Of a stretch of 64,000 bases of DNA, positions 52,100 through 63,283 are shown piece after piece. A program made the position numbers and the translations under genes. Positions within the stretch are counted from its first letter, which is position 1. Every line of letters starts with the position of its first letter. Source of the stretch: Russula earlei (taxonomy: Eukaryota; Basidiomycota; Agaricomycetes; Russulales; Russulaceae); the NCBI GenBank assembly GCA_025769875.1, contig JAGFNK010000043.1:62001-126000 (forward strand). Direction: 5' to 3'. The notes below the pieces were generated by a model. The model was not told the DNA's origin and did not search any database. It saw nothing but the letters and a program-made list of their open reading frames with translations.

Positions 52100-55060
52100 T
52101 TATTGCCTGAGTTCGGCGACCATCCGCGCGTCTTGCTCGCTCAACTTCCATGTTATGCCAGAACCATTGTAAAATTCGTCCACGTCCTCTTCCTAAAATA
52201 GCAAGGACACGACAATGTCCCATCAGTCCTGGCTCTGCAGAAACGGAGGAAAGGGGGGGGAAAGAAAAGTAGAAGAAACAGGCGACGCGCCTGATCGAGG
52301 TTGAGCAGCGTGGCGATCTGCTGTAGTCGCACAAACTTTTCGCGCACGTCTCCAAAGGCGGTTTGCGATGAAAGGTAGGTCGTGATCGCTCGCAAATCGC
52401 GATCGAAACGGACTGCGCCGAGCTACGAGGGAGGAAAGGGGAGAAGGAGGTCAGGGGTCTGCGTGGAGCAAGGCGGCGCGGCACCTCTTACCTCGTTGTA
52501 TTTCTGGCTAAGGGCCAACTTTTCCCAGGGTCGGATCAGCACGTCCAGTGCGAGCCCGAAAAAGAGGCGATAGTTATTCTCCGTGAGCGTGTCCTGAGAG
52601 TAACACCGACACCCGTCATGAGATCCCACGGGCTGGTGAGAGCAAAATCCCCGACCGCACCTTGTAACCTTCTGAGAGACCCTCCCAGGCTTTGACGAAG
52701 CGTTTTCGTACGACGTCCTGATACTCAGCGGCAGCGTAGGCTTCCTCGTCGAGGACGTAGGGCACGTCCTTGTACACGTCCACCAGCAACGTGCGGAGCT
52801 TCGGACGCAGAAGCTGATTGAACAGCTGTTCGACGCCGACGCGCAGGGTCGATTGGAACTTTGGCACGATGTTCAAGAACGACGAGATGCTCGCGCGCAC
52901 CCCCTCGACCTCCTCTGTCGGGAACGTTTGAGGTATCACGGGCGAGGTGAGCAGATCTTTGACGAGGCGATCCATGTGCGACGCAGACACGTCCAGGTCG
53001 TTTAGTAATATCTACACTCTCGTCCATACGACTGAAACTGCGGCGGTGTAGCGGAAAACTACGCACGATGAACGCGGTGCGACTCTCGCGTTCGACTTTT
53101 TCTCCTCGTCCAACGCCTGCGTTGCGGTATACGTCATCCATCTTGCGTCGGATGGTACCAGCGTAGTCGCTCTCGATCACGCTACGCAGCGCCCCGGCCG
53201 TCCGCTCAACGACTTTGGGCGCGCCTGTAGAAAGAAGGCGCGAAAAGACGACCTTGAAGATGTAGAAAGCGTCATCGGGAGTCGTTGTCGTTGTCGGCGA
53301 CGACGTCATGTCTGGGGTCGAGAGGCGGTGCGCCTACATGCGACTTTAGTACTGTGCAATGCAGATACCCAAAAAAAGGGGCAGAACTTTGTCAACGGCG
53401 CTCCGCATGTACCAGACCTCCAGTGGGGTGTAATAGTTGCTTAGGAGATCCTCGAAGAGCTTGTTGCATGCAGACGATTCCACAGCAGTTCAACTCGTGG
53501 GTTACGGTATGTTGGGAGCTATCCGGTGGTTTCATAGTTCCTGGAGAGGCCGTTCGGGATCGCTCTTCACGCGATACAGGCGAGCGACTGTCTTCGCCTT
53601 CATCATCACTATCGTCCTACCTCCACACTATAGGGACCGTTCACCACACAAAAAGAAATCACGAGCCGACTCACCTTTAAACGATCAACCAGGAAACGTT
53701 TAAAGAGGCTCCACCGGCCTGCCATTCCCGCAGCCTCAGAGATGACCTTGTCGATATCCCGCGGGTTCACGTCCTCTTCAGAAACCGGCCGTCGTCCAGC
53801 CGTCGGAGAAGGAGATGCCAATGGGAAGCTCGGGTTTGTCACCTCTGCAAGCTACAGGTATTCAACCCTGACATTATCGGGGAGTCGGTGTAGTCTATAC
53901 CTTACGCTTGACAGCCCGCTCTTCCTCCCAGCCGTCGATCAAGCCGTTGCAGACGCGATCGCACTCCTGCAAGAGGCGTGCGATCACACTGGCCATCTTC
54001 CCCGTGCCATAGTAGCTCTCAACCACGGGTTGGTGTTGATCAACAATCATGGCTATGCTCTCAAAGAGGGCCGTCAGAGGCGGTGATGTAATACAGCGGG
54101 GAGGACGCTACACAGAATGCAGTCATTGAACCCGCCGATAGAAAAAGTCTCGAGGCGAACGTACTTTGCGCAGACGCGGGCGGTCGCACCTTGACCAGAT
54201 CCACGACGAACGACGCATAGGCCTCCAATCCCTCAGTCTCCCGACCAATCACCGGGAATAGCTTGAAAAAGCGTGTCGTGGCGACCGCGTCTCGAGCCTT
54301 GGTCGCTTCTGTGAACTGACGGGTAAACACCCGAAGTAAATGCGTTCGCGCATCCCGCAACGTTTGTGCGGGTGGTAGGGGATTTTCGGAAGAAGGCTAT
54401 CGTTTGAAAACGTCGTGTCGGCGTGAGGTCAAGGAGAGCGGAAAGGGGGAAGTAGGGGTGCTTACCACGGCCGACTCTGCGAAAGCACCGTTGACCACAC
54501 CCTCGGGAAGGGCCATGGCCCGTGCACAATGTCGTGTCGCCGACTCCCAATCCTGCGCATCAATAGACGACTGAAGGGCCGACAAGGACGACTGGACGGT
54601 GGTGGCGTAGCACATGAGAAGACGGTGGCGCGGCGAGGAGAGAAGAAGAAAAAAAAAAAAAAGAATACTACAACCTTGAGCTCCATGACCTGCTGTACGC
54701 GATCTCCCGCCTCGCGCACTCTGCGCATCTCCTCGTCGAGCGTGCGCACGCGCCCACCGATGCGTTCCGCCGTGCGCGCGGTGACGGATACCTTGCGCGT
54801 GAGGGCGGACGCCTCGGCGTGCAGTTCATCGACGCGGGGGAGGAGGGATCGCAGGCGGGCGAGAGAGGCAAGGACGGGCTCTTGGTCGGCGATGAGCGCG
54901 GAGAGCGAGTTGGACAGTTCGGCTTCTTCGGACTCGAGCGAGGAGAGCGCGGAGAGGACTTGGGGCAGCGTCGTCAGCGTCCAAGGGGGTTTACGATGAG
55001 CCTCGACAAGGCTAGTGACCGGGGCGGCGGTGGCGGCGGTGATTCCTCCGTGCGATTCAT
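52100..55060 (-). CDS. COG4: Conserved oligomeric Golgi complex subunit 4
   Basis: Lobe A subunit of the COG tethering complex for retrograde intra-Golgi transport. Many exons on the minus strand, stop at 52100-52102. Recognised parts: N-terminal coiled region with LSALSSLESEEAELSNSL and RTLDEEMRRVREAGDRVQQ, then SALQSSIDAQDWESATRHCA, TRFFKLFPVIGRETEGLEAY and a Cog4-type block DKVISEAAGMAGRWSLFKRF. The C-terminal half is clearest: EQLFNQLLRPKLRTLLVDVY, KRFVKAWEGLSEGYK, LTENNYRLFFGLALDVLI, LGAVRFDRDLRAITTYLSSQ, REKFVRLQQIATLLNLDQ, ending SEQDARMVAELRQ. The 5' end is doubtful: the Met at 55060 is out of frame with the conserved N-terminal helix by one base, and no other Met precedes that helix. 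It is divergent from the UPF0538 gene with 41 bp between these starts. Confidence 0.88.
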
Positions 55061-55101
55061 GACGATGACGAGCACTTCAAAGTTCCCGGCCCGGTCCCGC
55101 C
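55061..55101. promoter_or_regulatory. Very short divergent spacer COG4/UPF0538
   Basis: Only 41 bp between the candidate COG4 Met and the UPF0538 start; transcription start sites must overlap the neighbouring gene. Confidence 0.4.
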
Positions 55102-55811
55102 ATGTCCGGCTTCGATGACACGCTCACCAATCTTGCCCGACCAAAGACGTCCGCGATCATCACCGTACGCGTAATAAAGTCCCTCGAGTTTCGTACAGAG
55201 CGCAGCCTCGTCCTGCGCGACATCAACCTCGAGACGACCACAGTCGGGGATCTCAAAGGGATAGCGCGCAACGGTGAGTTGAAGTCTGCGTGCGTTTCGA
55301 AATCATCCTCCCTAAATCAGTTCTCCCCCGTTTCGCGCAGTGATCCAGACCCAGCCTGGATGGAAGCCCTATCGTTTTGTGCAATTTGGTCTGCCCTGTC
55401 ATTCTTGCCCTTGACTCTCCATCATCCTCATTCTCCATCGGCCGTTATAGACACCTTGAAGTTGTACACGAAAGCCCATGGAGCGAAGGTCTGGGCGTGG
55501 TTATGGGCCCGAAGAACCACGTGCACTGACTCCCGGTCTAGACAACCAATCTGATCATTAATCTCGACCATGACGAATGGATCCTGTCTGATGAGAGCAA
55601 ACAGTTGTCGGAGTACGGTTTGGGTACGTCAATCCGTTCTTTATCTCGATTGAGACCGATTGCTTCTTCACGATACAGAGAATGAAACCGAAATCAGTTT
55701 CTTCAACAGGGAAATGTATGAAAAGTTCAGATTAGATCCTCAGGTACTTCGCCTGCTCTTCCTCTTATCGGGGTCTCATCATGTCTATCGCAGACTCGAT
55801 GGGAAAGCTGA
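55102..55811 (+). CDS. UPF0538 protein (C2orf76 homologue)
   Basis: Six exons (55102-55273, 55341-55388, 55451-55488, 55542-55623, 55679-55743, 55794-55811) encode 140 residues. Matches the UPF0538 family across its length: IITVRVIKSLEFRTERSLVL at the N-terminus, then DTLKLYTKAHGAKTTNLIIN, a central DHDEWIL, and the closing ENETEISFFNREMYEKFR with TRW near the C-terminus. Small ubiquitin-like fold proteins of unknown function, widespread in animals and fungi. All junctions are GT-AG, and the last exon is 18 nt. Confidence 0.85.
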
Positions 55812-56046
55812 ATTTCATACAGGTGTATCGGTAGGACATTACTCCGGACATTGAGTGGCACATCTGTGTATAGTATAGACGGATCCAGGGAGGAGCACAA
55901 GAAATGGATCTATATAGGGGTGCTACGGCTAGTCAGATTCGATGGCGGCGAAGGGGCAAGGTGAGATGGGAATGACGAGAAGAGACAATACATATTGTTG
56001 CATGCACGACAGCAATCGAAATGGTCCCCGAATTGAAATACATACG

Positions 56047-57515
56047 TCACTGATTCGCACATTGCACGCGGGGTTCTCCCTCGTCCTCCTCCATCGATTC
56101 TTCCTGCATCGCCCGCTCTTGCCGTGGATCTGCATCAGACATGTCTGCTTCTTCTATATGGACCCCTTTCGGATACTTTGGCAATGGCCTGCGTTGCGGA
56201 AGAACGTCTTCTAGAAGATGGATCTTGGTGGGTTCGATATGCTCCGGCCACTTGATAGAGAACTTGATAAAAAGATCGCCCGGCTCGTGATGTCGTTGAG
56301 AAGGCATCCCTTGCCCGTGAATAACTTTTAGGTCATCTATGACGTCGGCGGTGTCAAATCGTATCATATACGAGCAGCCGAGTGAACACATACCCTGCTT
56401 CACAATCTCGCCAGGAGCTATGGTGACCATCAACACTCGCTCATCCAAGTGCTTGATGGAGAATTTGCCGCCTCCAAGTGCTGTCAGGAGGTCGATCTCG
56501 ACGTCCGTCATGAGGTTGTTTTCGTTGCGCTTGAAGCGTTCATGGGGCTTCTCTTCGATAACGATGATGACATCGCCTGGCGTGACGCCGGGTGCCTGAT
56601 CACTTTCGCCGGTGAAGGTGATCGTCTGGCCACCCTTCATACCCTTGTCAACGTGCACTTCGAGCATCTTCTTCTCTGAAACGACTTTGCGCGCGTTGCA
56701 ATTCTTGCACTTGTCACGATGGTTGATAATCTCGCCGGTTCCCGAACATTCTTCGCAAGGCTGCTGTAATTGTTGGATCATGGGCCCCATCTGGCGCAAT
56801 GTGACGCGGACACCACGGCCCTGACAGGAACCGCACGGCCGGACAGCGCCCTCCTTCCCGCCTCTGCCATCGCACTTTTGACAGATGATGTTGCGTGTCA
56901 GGGCTAGCTTGGTCGTCTTGCCCTTATACAGGTCCTCGAGAGACACGTGTACCCGGTGAACGAGGTCTTTGCTTTTGCGTGGCCCCTGGTTTCGGGAGCC
57001 ACCACCGCCTTCCAAAGAAACCGCCGCCACCGAATAACTGACTGAATAAGTCCTAAATGGTGTATTAGGCCAGGACCATGGCACGTGCATCGAGGCTGCG
57101 CACCTGTGGGTCCATGCCCCCCATGCCGCCGGACTCTGATAGTCCCGCCTCTCCTCGTGTATCATAGATACTACGCTTTTGTGGGTCAGAGAGGACTTCG
57201 TATCTGCGACGACGGAGACATTAACATGTGGTCCTGAGGCTTGGTTCTAGGGTATTCGCAGCTTACGCATGTGTGACCTCCTTGAAAAGTTCCGGGTCGC
57301 CGCCTTTGTCGGGATGCAATCGCAGCGCTCTAGAGAACGGTTCGTCAACGGTCGCAATGAGACAGAGACCGTTGGTTACTTTTTTCGGTACGCCTTCTTG
57401 AGGTCGCTTTCCGTGGCGTCTGGCTGTACTTCGAGAAGATCGTAGTATTTTCTGCAGCATGGGGATGAGTGATGTGTCGATGACGGGTATCGAGGGCGTA
57501 CGTTTCCTTGACCAT
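56047..57515 (-). CDS. YDJ1: Type I Hsp40, Ydj1/Mas5-like (one apparent extra base)
   Basis: Co-chaperone that activates Hsp70 and delivers clients. Exons 57515-57502, 57451-57380, 57329-57267, 57203-57104 and 57052-56047. J domain: MVKETKYYDLLEVQPDATES, KKAYRKK, with the HPD triad (LHPDKGGDPE). A Gly/Phe region follows (LFSQLFGGGGFFG), then four zinc CxxCxGxG-type motifs (CQKCDGRGG, CGSCQGRG, CEECSGTGE, CKNCNARK), two substrate-binding beta-domains and a C-terminal CANQ, a plausible farnesylation CAAX box. Within the G/F region near 57013 an extra A (GGAAGGCGG on the minus strand) puts the zinc-binding part one base out of frame; exon 5 is 1006 nt, one over a multiple of three. Since Ydj1 is a core chaperone, a sequence error is likelier than a null allele. 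Confidence 0.94.
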
Positions 57516-57865
57516 ATTGGTGGCAGCGGGTGGTGGTTAGAGGGAAAGATGAGGAAAGAACAAGGACGAGGAAAGGCGCCTGGCTGTGCAGGTGCTGTCC
57601 GATAAAGAAGACGATAGAACACACTAGAAATTTCTCTCAATCTGACTTGAATCTGATGACAAACCAAACCCTTCGGCCCCTACACAAATATTTTATTTCC
57701 TCCTCTGCCTACATCAAGAGCGCAGTACAGAATCCTCCATCGGGCGGGATTACTGTCAAATGTCATGTTACTATGGCCACATGACTAAGCCGCAGGAATG
57801 AAAGAAAAAATTTCGAGAATGACGAGTGTGCACCAACCCCAAGAATTTACCCCCCAACGATTGCA
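57516..57865. promoter_or_regulatory. Divergent promoter YDJ1/C2H2 gene
   Basis: 350 bp between start codons. AATTTCTCTCAATC and GAAAATTTC-like tracts occur, some resembling heat-shock GAA units (for example GAAAGAAAAAATTTCGAGAAT near 57798-57818), but no clean inverted array. Confidence 0.4.
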
Positions 57866-58348
57866 TTGAATGGACAATATCGCACCTCAGAGGGCTCAGG
57901 TAGGGCAGTTTACACTCAACACAGGTCGCCTATTCCTGACTCTAAACAGTCGCCTTCTGCCTCCACCAGTAGCCGGCCAGCTCTGCTTTGCCCTGGCTGT
58001 GGGGATCAGGTAGGGCACCGGCTGCAGAATTTGAAACGACACATATTGTCGATGCACCTCCCATGCTGGATCTACTGCCCGTATCCATCCTGCAACTGGC
58101 GGGGGTCTCGTAAAGAGGAGTTCGACAGACACCTCGAGAAGGCCAAGTGCGGTCCAACCCCCGGGCGAGAACTATACCAGATATACAACACGAATTTAAT
58201 CCTTAATATGATCCTCGAGGGCCACACTCCTGTCGGCGTCGCTACAAGATACGCGCTCGACCTCGTTGGAGAAAGGGCGGTGGAGCTTGGCAAGGTGCAG
58301 GAGTGGGCAGACCTCTGGGGCCGTCAGTCCCAAGGAAGCAGATCTTGA
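57866..58348 (+). CDS. Small C2H2 zinc-finger protein
   Basis: A single-exon frame of 160 residues. Residues 1-40 are polar and Ser-rich; then two zinc-finger-like units: CPGCGDQ..H.LSMH (CX2CX13HX4H) and CPYPSCNWRG..H..KAKC (CX4CX12HX5C). The C-terminal third is helical (YQIYNTNLILNMILEG, ATRYALDLVGERAVELGK). This pattern, with a first finger followed by a CPYPSCxWRG finger and a helical tail, is common in an uncharacterised basidiomycete family. DNA binding is plausible; targets unknown. Lack of introns contrasts with its neighbours. Confidence 0.7.
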   Translation: MNGQYRTSEGSGRAVYTQHRSPIPDSKQSPSASTSSRPALLCPGCGDQVGHRLQNLKRHILSMHLPCWIYCPYPSCNWRGSRKEEFDRHLEKAKCGPTPGRELYQIYNTNLILNMILEGHTPVGVATRYALDLVGERAVELGKVQEWADLWGRQSQGSRS

Positions 58349-59356
58349 AATGCCTGGCGACGTATATTTGGTGGAGGACGATGTGGACAGACGATTTTTC
58401 GTTTCACTTCCCTCCGGACTATTCAACTTTCAAAGACCCCCCCCCCCCCCTAGACAGATAGAGATCCCCATAGACAATAGTATCGATCGCTAGTGTGACT
58501 CGATAGACACGCCCTTTATCCGTTGTGCCGTGGAGAATACCGGTCGAGGTGACATGTCCTGCCTCTAGCAGATTAGGCCGTAGCTTCGTCGTTCGAGGTA
58601 GTCAAAGAAACGAGCGATACGGCTGCCGGACCTAGATGGGTGCTGTGCATCGCGGGGGAGTTCCCAACGAGACCGGATGAATGCCCAGAGTGAGAAACAC
58701 CCGGACGATCATGAGCTTGATACATGTGGGTCAGAGATGAAGTTGGTGGGACCTCCTGTTGCCTAGAGGGAATCATAGGCCCATGCTATTGTTTCCTGTG
58801 TAGCTGGTCTCCAGGTGATGATATATCCCCATGAAGGTTTTCCCGTCGATCTTCCGAGCAGCGGTTAGTAGCAGACCGAGAAATGATGGTAATAGATCAC
58901 AACAGTTTCCCTTGATTTATGCAATAACGTCATTTAGACCGTGACCCGCGATCCACTCATTCAACTCGCCTGTCATCTGCGAACGACGCTTACTGTATGT
59001 CCACGCCCGTCAGTTACAAAATCTTCTTATCATCTGATATCAAACTGTGGGACTGAATCGTCGCAAATGCATAGAACAGCAGCACAGGAGGAAATCGATA
59101 TGGCATGGAGCATGAAGCATCCCTGTGCAGGCTTGCGTCCAGTGAAGCGCTCACGTCTCATCCAAACGGATAATCAAATTAGGACGAGCACTTAACAACC
59201 TAAGACCCTCAGGTTGTCGCGCCTCCCCGCGCGCATGCTTTCCCCGTGCAGATCGCATGCTAGGATGTTGCTGAAAGGCAACGTGGGGAGCGACAACACG
59301 TTATGGACTATATATATACAGCCGGGTACATAGAAATTTCCGCAAACACCTCGTTT
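58349..59356. other. Intergenic region of about 1 kb
   Basis: No supported gene. A C12 run occurs near 58438-58450. Open frames here lack family resemblance. Confidence 0.5.
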
Positions 59357-60899
59357 TCATGACCCCTTACTGACGTCCGGGTACACGTCAAACCGCCGCT
59401 GAACCGTGACCGGTATTCCTGCTCGGGTGTCGTGGAAGGTCTTTGGATCTGCGATATATACGACATGCTCAGTACACGCGGCCGTGCAGGGGCAGGGACT
59501 ACGTGCCAATGCGTGTGTGCACGATTGCTTCCCCGTCTCCAGCCTCGACAAGTTTCGATCCCCTATGTGCAAACGCAAAATGGGTGGTCACTCGCAGCTC
59601 TGACCGACGGAACGGAACTTACATCGGATCGACGACCATGGAGTGACCCCACTGAGGTGCAAAAGGGAGAAGGGTTACCTGAGCGGTGTCTACGTCGGAT
59701 ATGAGCGCGAGAACCCACCGCATGATATCCTGCTGTAAGATCCCGTGCGGGACTGCACATTGAGAAGTAAACTTGATTGTCGACGGCCCTGACCGATGAG
59801 TGGTTGAGACGTAAATGTAAACGTGAAGACGAAAAAATCACGCACCTTGCACGCTGCAGCAACTCCCAATTAAGTGGGCCCGTCGTCAGGTTGAAAGCGC
59901 CGGGATAAATTAACACCTGACATCCTGTACGCAGTTACCAGGACTTGTATGTGGCTGTGTTTGTGGGACCTATTTACCTTTGCGCGCCAGGATCATCGCA
60001 AGCTCGGGAAAGCGCACATCATAACAAATACCCAGCCCGACACGGGCAAACTCTGGGTGCTAAATGAACTGCGAATTGGACTAGCAATGTGAACACCGTC
60101 TTACCTGTGTCGAAATAGTTGATGCTTGAACCTGCGGAGAGGGCCTCGCTTTCCTAAGTTGGATTGTTGATAAAAGTACGAAGAGAGGATGAAAGGTATA
60201 CGCTACCTTGAACGTGATCTTCCCCGGGATGTCAATGTCGAAGAGATGTACCTTTCTATGGGTGGCGACGAGTTCCCCTGGTGGAAATATCGGAATGCGA
60301 CAAGGAAGGACGGAGGAGCCAATCGCACCTCGGGGTGAGTATACAGTCGATGTATTGTAAAGTTTTCCATCAGGGAGGTTCCTCTCGGGAATCGAGCCTA
60401 TCAAGAGGCGCATCATGGACGCGCCCAAACGAAGCACTAGTAGTACGAACCACCCAAGAGCCAGACACCCTCGGTCTTGGCCGCTTCCGAGAGCATCCTC
60501 ACGCTCTCGCTCTCGCTAGCCTCGACATCATATTTCTCGCCCCGATTGAATCCGATATTCTCCGCGTACACCGGGAAGTGAACATGGCCGTAAGGCGAAT
60601 TGAAGCATTCCTACGGCGAGGGCGGATCAAACCTCCGTTTAGCCAGTCGGACGGGGGTGCAGCGGTGCAGAGAGAGAGGGGGAGAGAGGGAGAGAGGGAC
60701 CCGCGCTCACCGGAAGGACAATAAGATCGGGCTTCCCCTGCGCGCCGCCGCCCACGCCCAAGCTCTCGCCGCCGGCCGCCCTGCGTATCATGTCCCTCGC
60801 GTGCTTCAGATTGGCCGCCTTGTCCGCGCCGATCTGGCCGAGCTGGATCAGCGCGAGATTGAACGGCTTGAACGCGGGTGCGGGCGGAATCGTCGACAT
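59357..60899 (-). CDS. NIT2: Nit2-type omega-amidase (carbon-nitrogen hydrolase)
   Basis: Hydrolyses alpha-ketoglutaramate-type omega-amides, a metabolite repair/salvage activity. Start Met 60899; first exons 60899-60711 and 60610 onward, at least seven exons, stop 59357-59359. The nitrilase-fold catalytic triad is in place: Glu in [14 protein letters not shown], Lys in [13 protein letters not shown], Cys in [15 protein letters not shown]. Other hallmarks: [70 protein letters not shown], and a C-terminal motif [12 protein letters not shown]. The signature [10 protein letters not shown] distinguishes the Nit2 group from Nit1. No targeting peptide is obvious. Confidence 0.9.
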
Positions 60900-61777
60900 G
60901 GATGCCGCTGTTCCTGTTCCTCTAAGATTCGGCGGTGGTCGCGGTCGCGGAGCAAGTATCGAGAACGAAAGGCGAGCGAGCGATGGTGGTGGTGATACCA
61001 AGCGCCCTCTCCAAAGCATCTGCGTGAGTGCGTGCGTAGTACCACTGCGCCCGTCCGCAACCTTTTTTTAAAGTTTCAGGGTGAAGACGTCCCCCCCCCC
61101 TGGCCCGCGCTATGCGGGTCGTCTTGCGACGGACACCGGAGGGCCAGTCATCACATTCCCAGACCTCCCCGAGAGGATTTGTTCAATAAGTACTGGGAAC
61201 ACACCCTTACGAGCTGGGAGACTCGAAATTTGCGTTTGCGCCCAGGCCTTTGCGTATCTTTCGCATTATTTGTCATTTTCACGTGACTTTGTACTTACCT
61301 TTTTGGATATCGTTTGAGGCGAAATTTTGAACTACTATATTATCTCAACCATTTTTCAATGGATTGTGTTGAAACTTGGGAAATGAAGTCGCATCTAGTG
61401 TAAAGTACATTTGGTAAAACTTGTCAGTCCTCTCTGTGTTCGGCTGTGCGCATATAACCACACCGTGTTATTCACGAGATTCAGAAGTTAATGAAATTTC
61501 TGCGTGCACGTGTACCAAGGACGCAATTTCAGCCGTGTTGACAGGTACATCTTCTATCTATTGACAGATTCCCACATGCTGACTTCATCCATTTGGATGA
61601 CCAGTCATGCATTTGCTATGCCGAGCCATTCAACCCGCCCCGCCAACGAGAGTAATCATCCACGCACGCATTTAGGGCAATGAGTGAGGCAAGAATGAGG
61701 ATCGACTACTAATACTATAACATACAGAACCGGAGCCTGGATACACCAAGATAAAAATATGGAACAAGTGATCTTAT
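60900..61777. other. Intergenic region between NIT2 and histone H1
   Basis: About 880 bp. The left part is the NIT2 promoter; from 61315 to 61760 it is AT-rich with no gene recognised. Confidence 0.5.
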
Positions 61778-62847
61778 CTATGCCGTAGCTGACTGCCGAT
61801 ACATATCAGCGAGGGATGACAGAGGCCAATGAAATCTGTACCTTCTTGGAGGAAGGTTTGGCTCCACCTTTAGAAGCAGGCTTAGCCTTTGCCTTGGCGG
61901 TCCTAGTTGTCGACTTGGCCTTTGTTGCGGCTGCTTTCGCAGCAGTCTGTACAAAGCAATGAGCACTACGCCCACTCAAGTCGTGCTGGAGAGACTAGCC
62001 TTCTTAGCGTCGTTCTTTGTGCTCGACACTTTCTTTGCAGATGGTTTCTTCGTAGCAGCAATCTTCTTAGTAACTGTTGGTGCCTTCTTCGGGATAGCAG
62101 CAGGCTTCTTCGTAGTCTTATCCGATGATGTCTTGGTTTTGCTGGTTGTTACCCTCTTTGAAGGGGCAACCTTGCCCGCCTCGGTAGCTTTCTTCGTAGA
62201 TGGGGCCCTCTTGGAGGGTGGCTTAGTATTCTGTAGCACGCTCAATAGGATAACATGAGAACATGCGAAGGCAACCAACCTCTTTGGCATCGGTGGGTGC
62301 CTTGGCACGCTTAGAAGCAAGCTTAACTTTGCCCGAAGGTCCCTTGGGGAAAACGAAGGTCTCGTTCTCCGCCCCACGGGTAAGTGCCAAGTTCAGTTGA
62401 TGAAGATTCGATGCAGACGACATGTCGAGCTTGTACTTCTCCTCGGCATACTGAAAGCTTACATCAGTAAGACGAATGCGTGCGACAACTAGCACTAGGA
62501 GACTTGCCTTCTTGATCGCGCTGCGCGAGACACCAGAGCGAGCGTCTTCGGGATGCTGAGTAATAGCCTCCTGTGGCACAGTTAACCAAAGAGGGGTGAT
62601 GGCCATCAGCACGCAGATGTACCTTGATAATGTCCTTCCAGGATGGATGATCGGTAGGCGACGGTTTGGAAGCCGACTTCTTCACTGCGGGCTTCTTTGT
62701 GGTGGAAGATTTCTTAGCAGGAGTAGCCTTCTTGGTGGCACCCGACTTGACTGAACGGGACGCTTTAGAGCGGGCGGGTGACTTCTTCCCAACAGAGGTA
62801 ACTTCAGGCACAGGAGAAGCGAGAGGGGATGGAGCAGGGGAAGACAT
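61778..62847 (-). CDS. HHO1: Linker histone H1
   Basis: Chromatin linker histone. Six exons (62847-62623, 62570-62508, 62450-62280, 62230-62000, 61946-61842, 61792-61778) sum to 810 nt, 269 residues. The Ser/Lys/Ala-rich N-terminus is followed by the winged-helix globular domain: HPSWKDIIKEAITQHPED, SRSAIKK|YAEEKYKLDM, LHQLNLALTRG, FVFPKGPSGKVKLASK. The tail is Lys/Ala/Pro/Thr-rich with KKPAA-like motifs and ends in SATA. The second intron (62507-62451) has a GC donor, AAG|GCAAGT, and is 57 nt with no in-frame stop, so retention would insert 19 residues in the globular domain. The fourth intron (61999-61947) may also start with GC (AAG|GCTAGT). Confidence 0.93.
62451..62507 (-). other. GC-AG intron in histone H1
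   Basis: 57 nt, donor AAG|GCAAGT (textbook GC donor), acceptor TTTCAG. It separates SAIKK from YAEEKY, which are adjacent in linker histones. Confidence 0.85.
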
Positions 62848-63283
62848 TTCTTGAGTGATATAAGCGCTTATTCTGTGGGATGACGGTAGCTGGGATGGAG
62901 AGAGTTGGAAGAGGCGTTGCGCGGACCTACGCCGCGCGACCTTTATATCCGTGGTCGGAACCGGGCGCGTCGCATCACGTGTGAGGGCATCATGTGTTGT
63001 TTGTTGATTGCAAACCTTATCTCCGCCTGCACTGCCACCGGTTTTCCACTACAAAAAGCTGCCTGTGACCCGTAGTGCGGAAATCATGCCCATCGCTCAC
63101 GCAGAGTCATACACGACCGGTAGCGTTCTATGTAGATAGTGATAGCTCAACTGCTCAGGAACGTCAAATTTAGGGCCGAATGATGACATTACAAGGAGGA
63201 TAGTAAACATGCTCCCACGAGCCTGTTGTCCCCGTTGTACACGCGTGAAAAAAATCATCTAATTTGTTCTACACACGGCAGCC
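62848..63283. promoter_or_regulatory. Histone H1 promoter and convergent-side spacer
   Basis: About 436 bp upstream of the H1 start; on the right it meets the 3' end of the acyl-CoA synthetase-like gene. CACGTG-like ATCACGTGTG lies near 62975. No gene seen. Confidence 0.45.

Noticed and set aside
58941..59195. 84-codon frame between the C2H2 gene and NIT2
   Set aside because: No resemblance to known proteins and no splice signals nearby.
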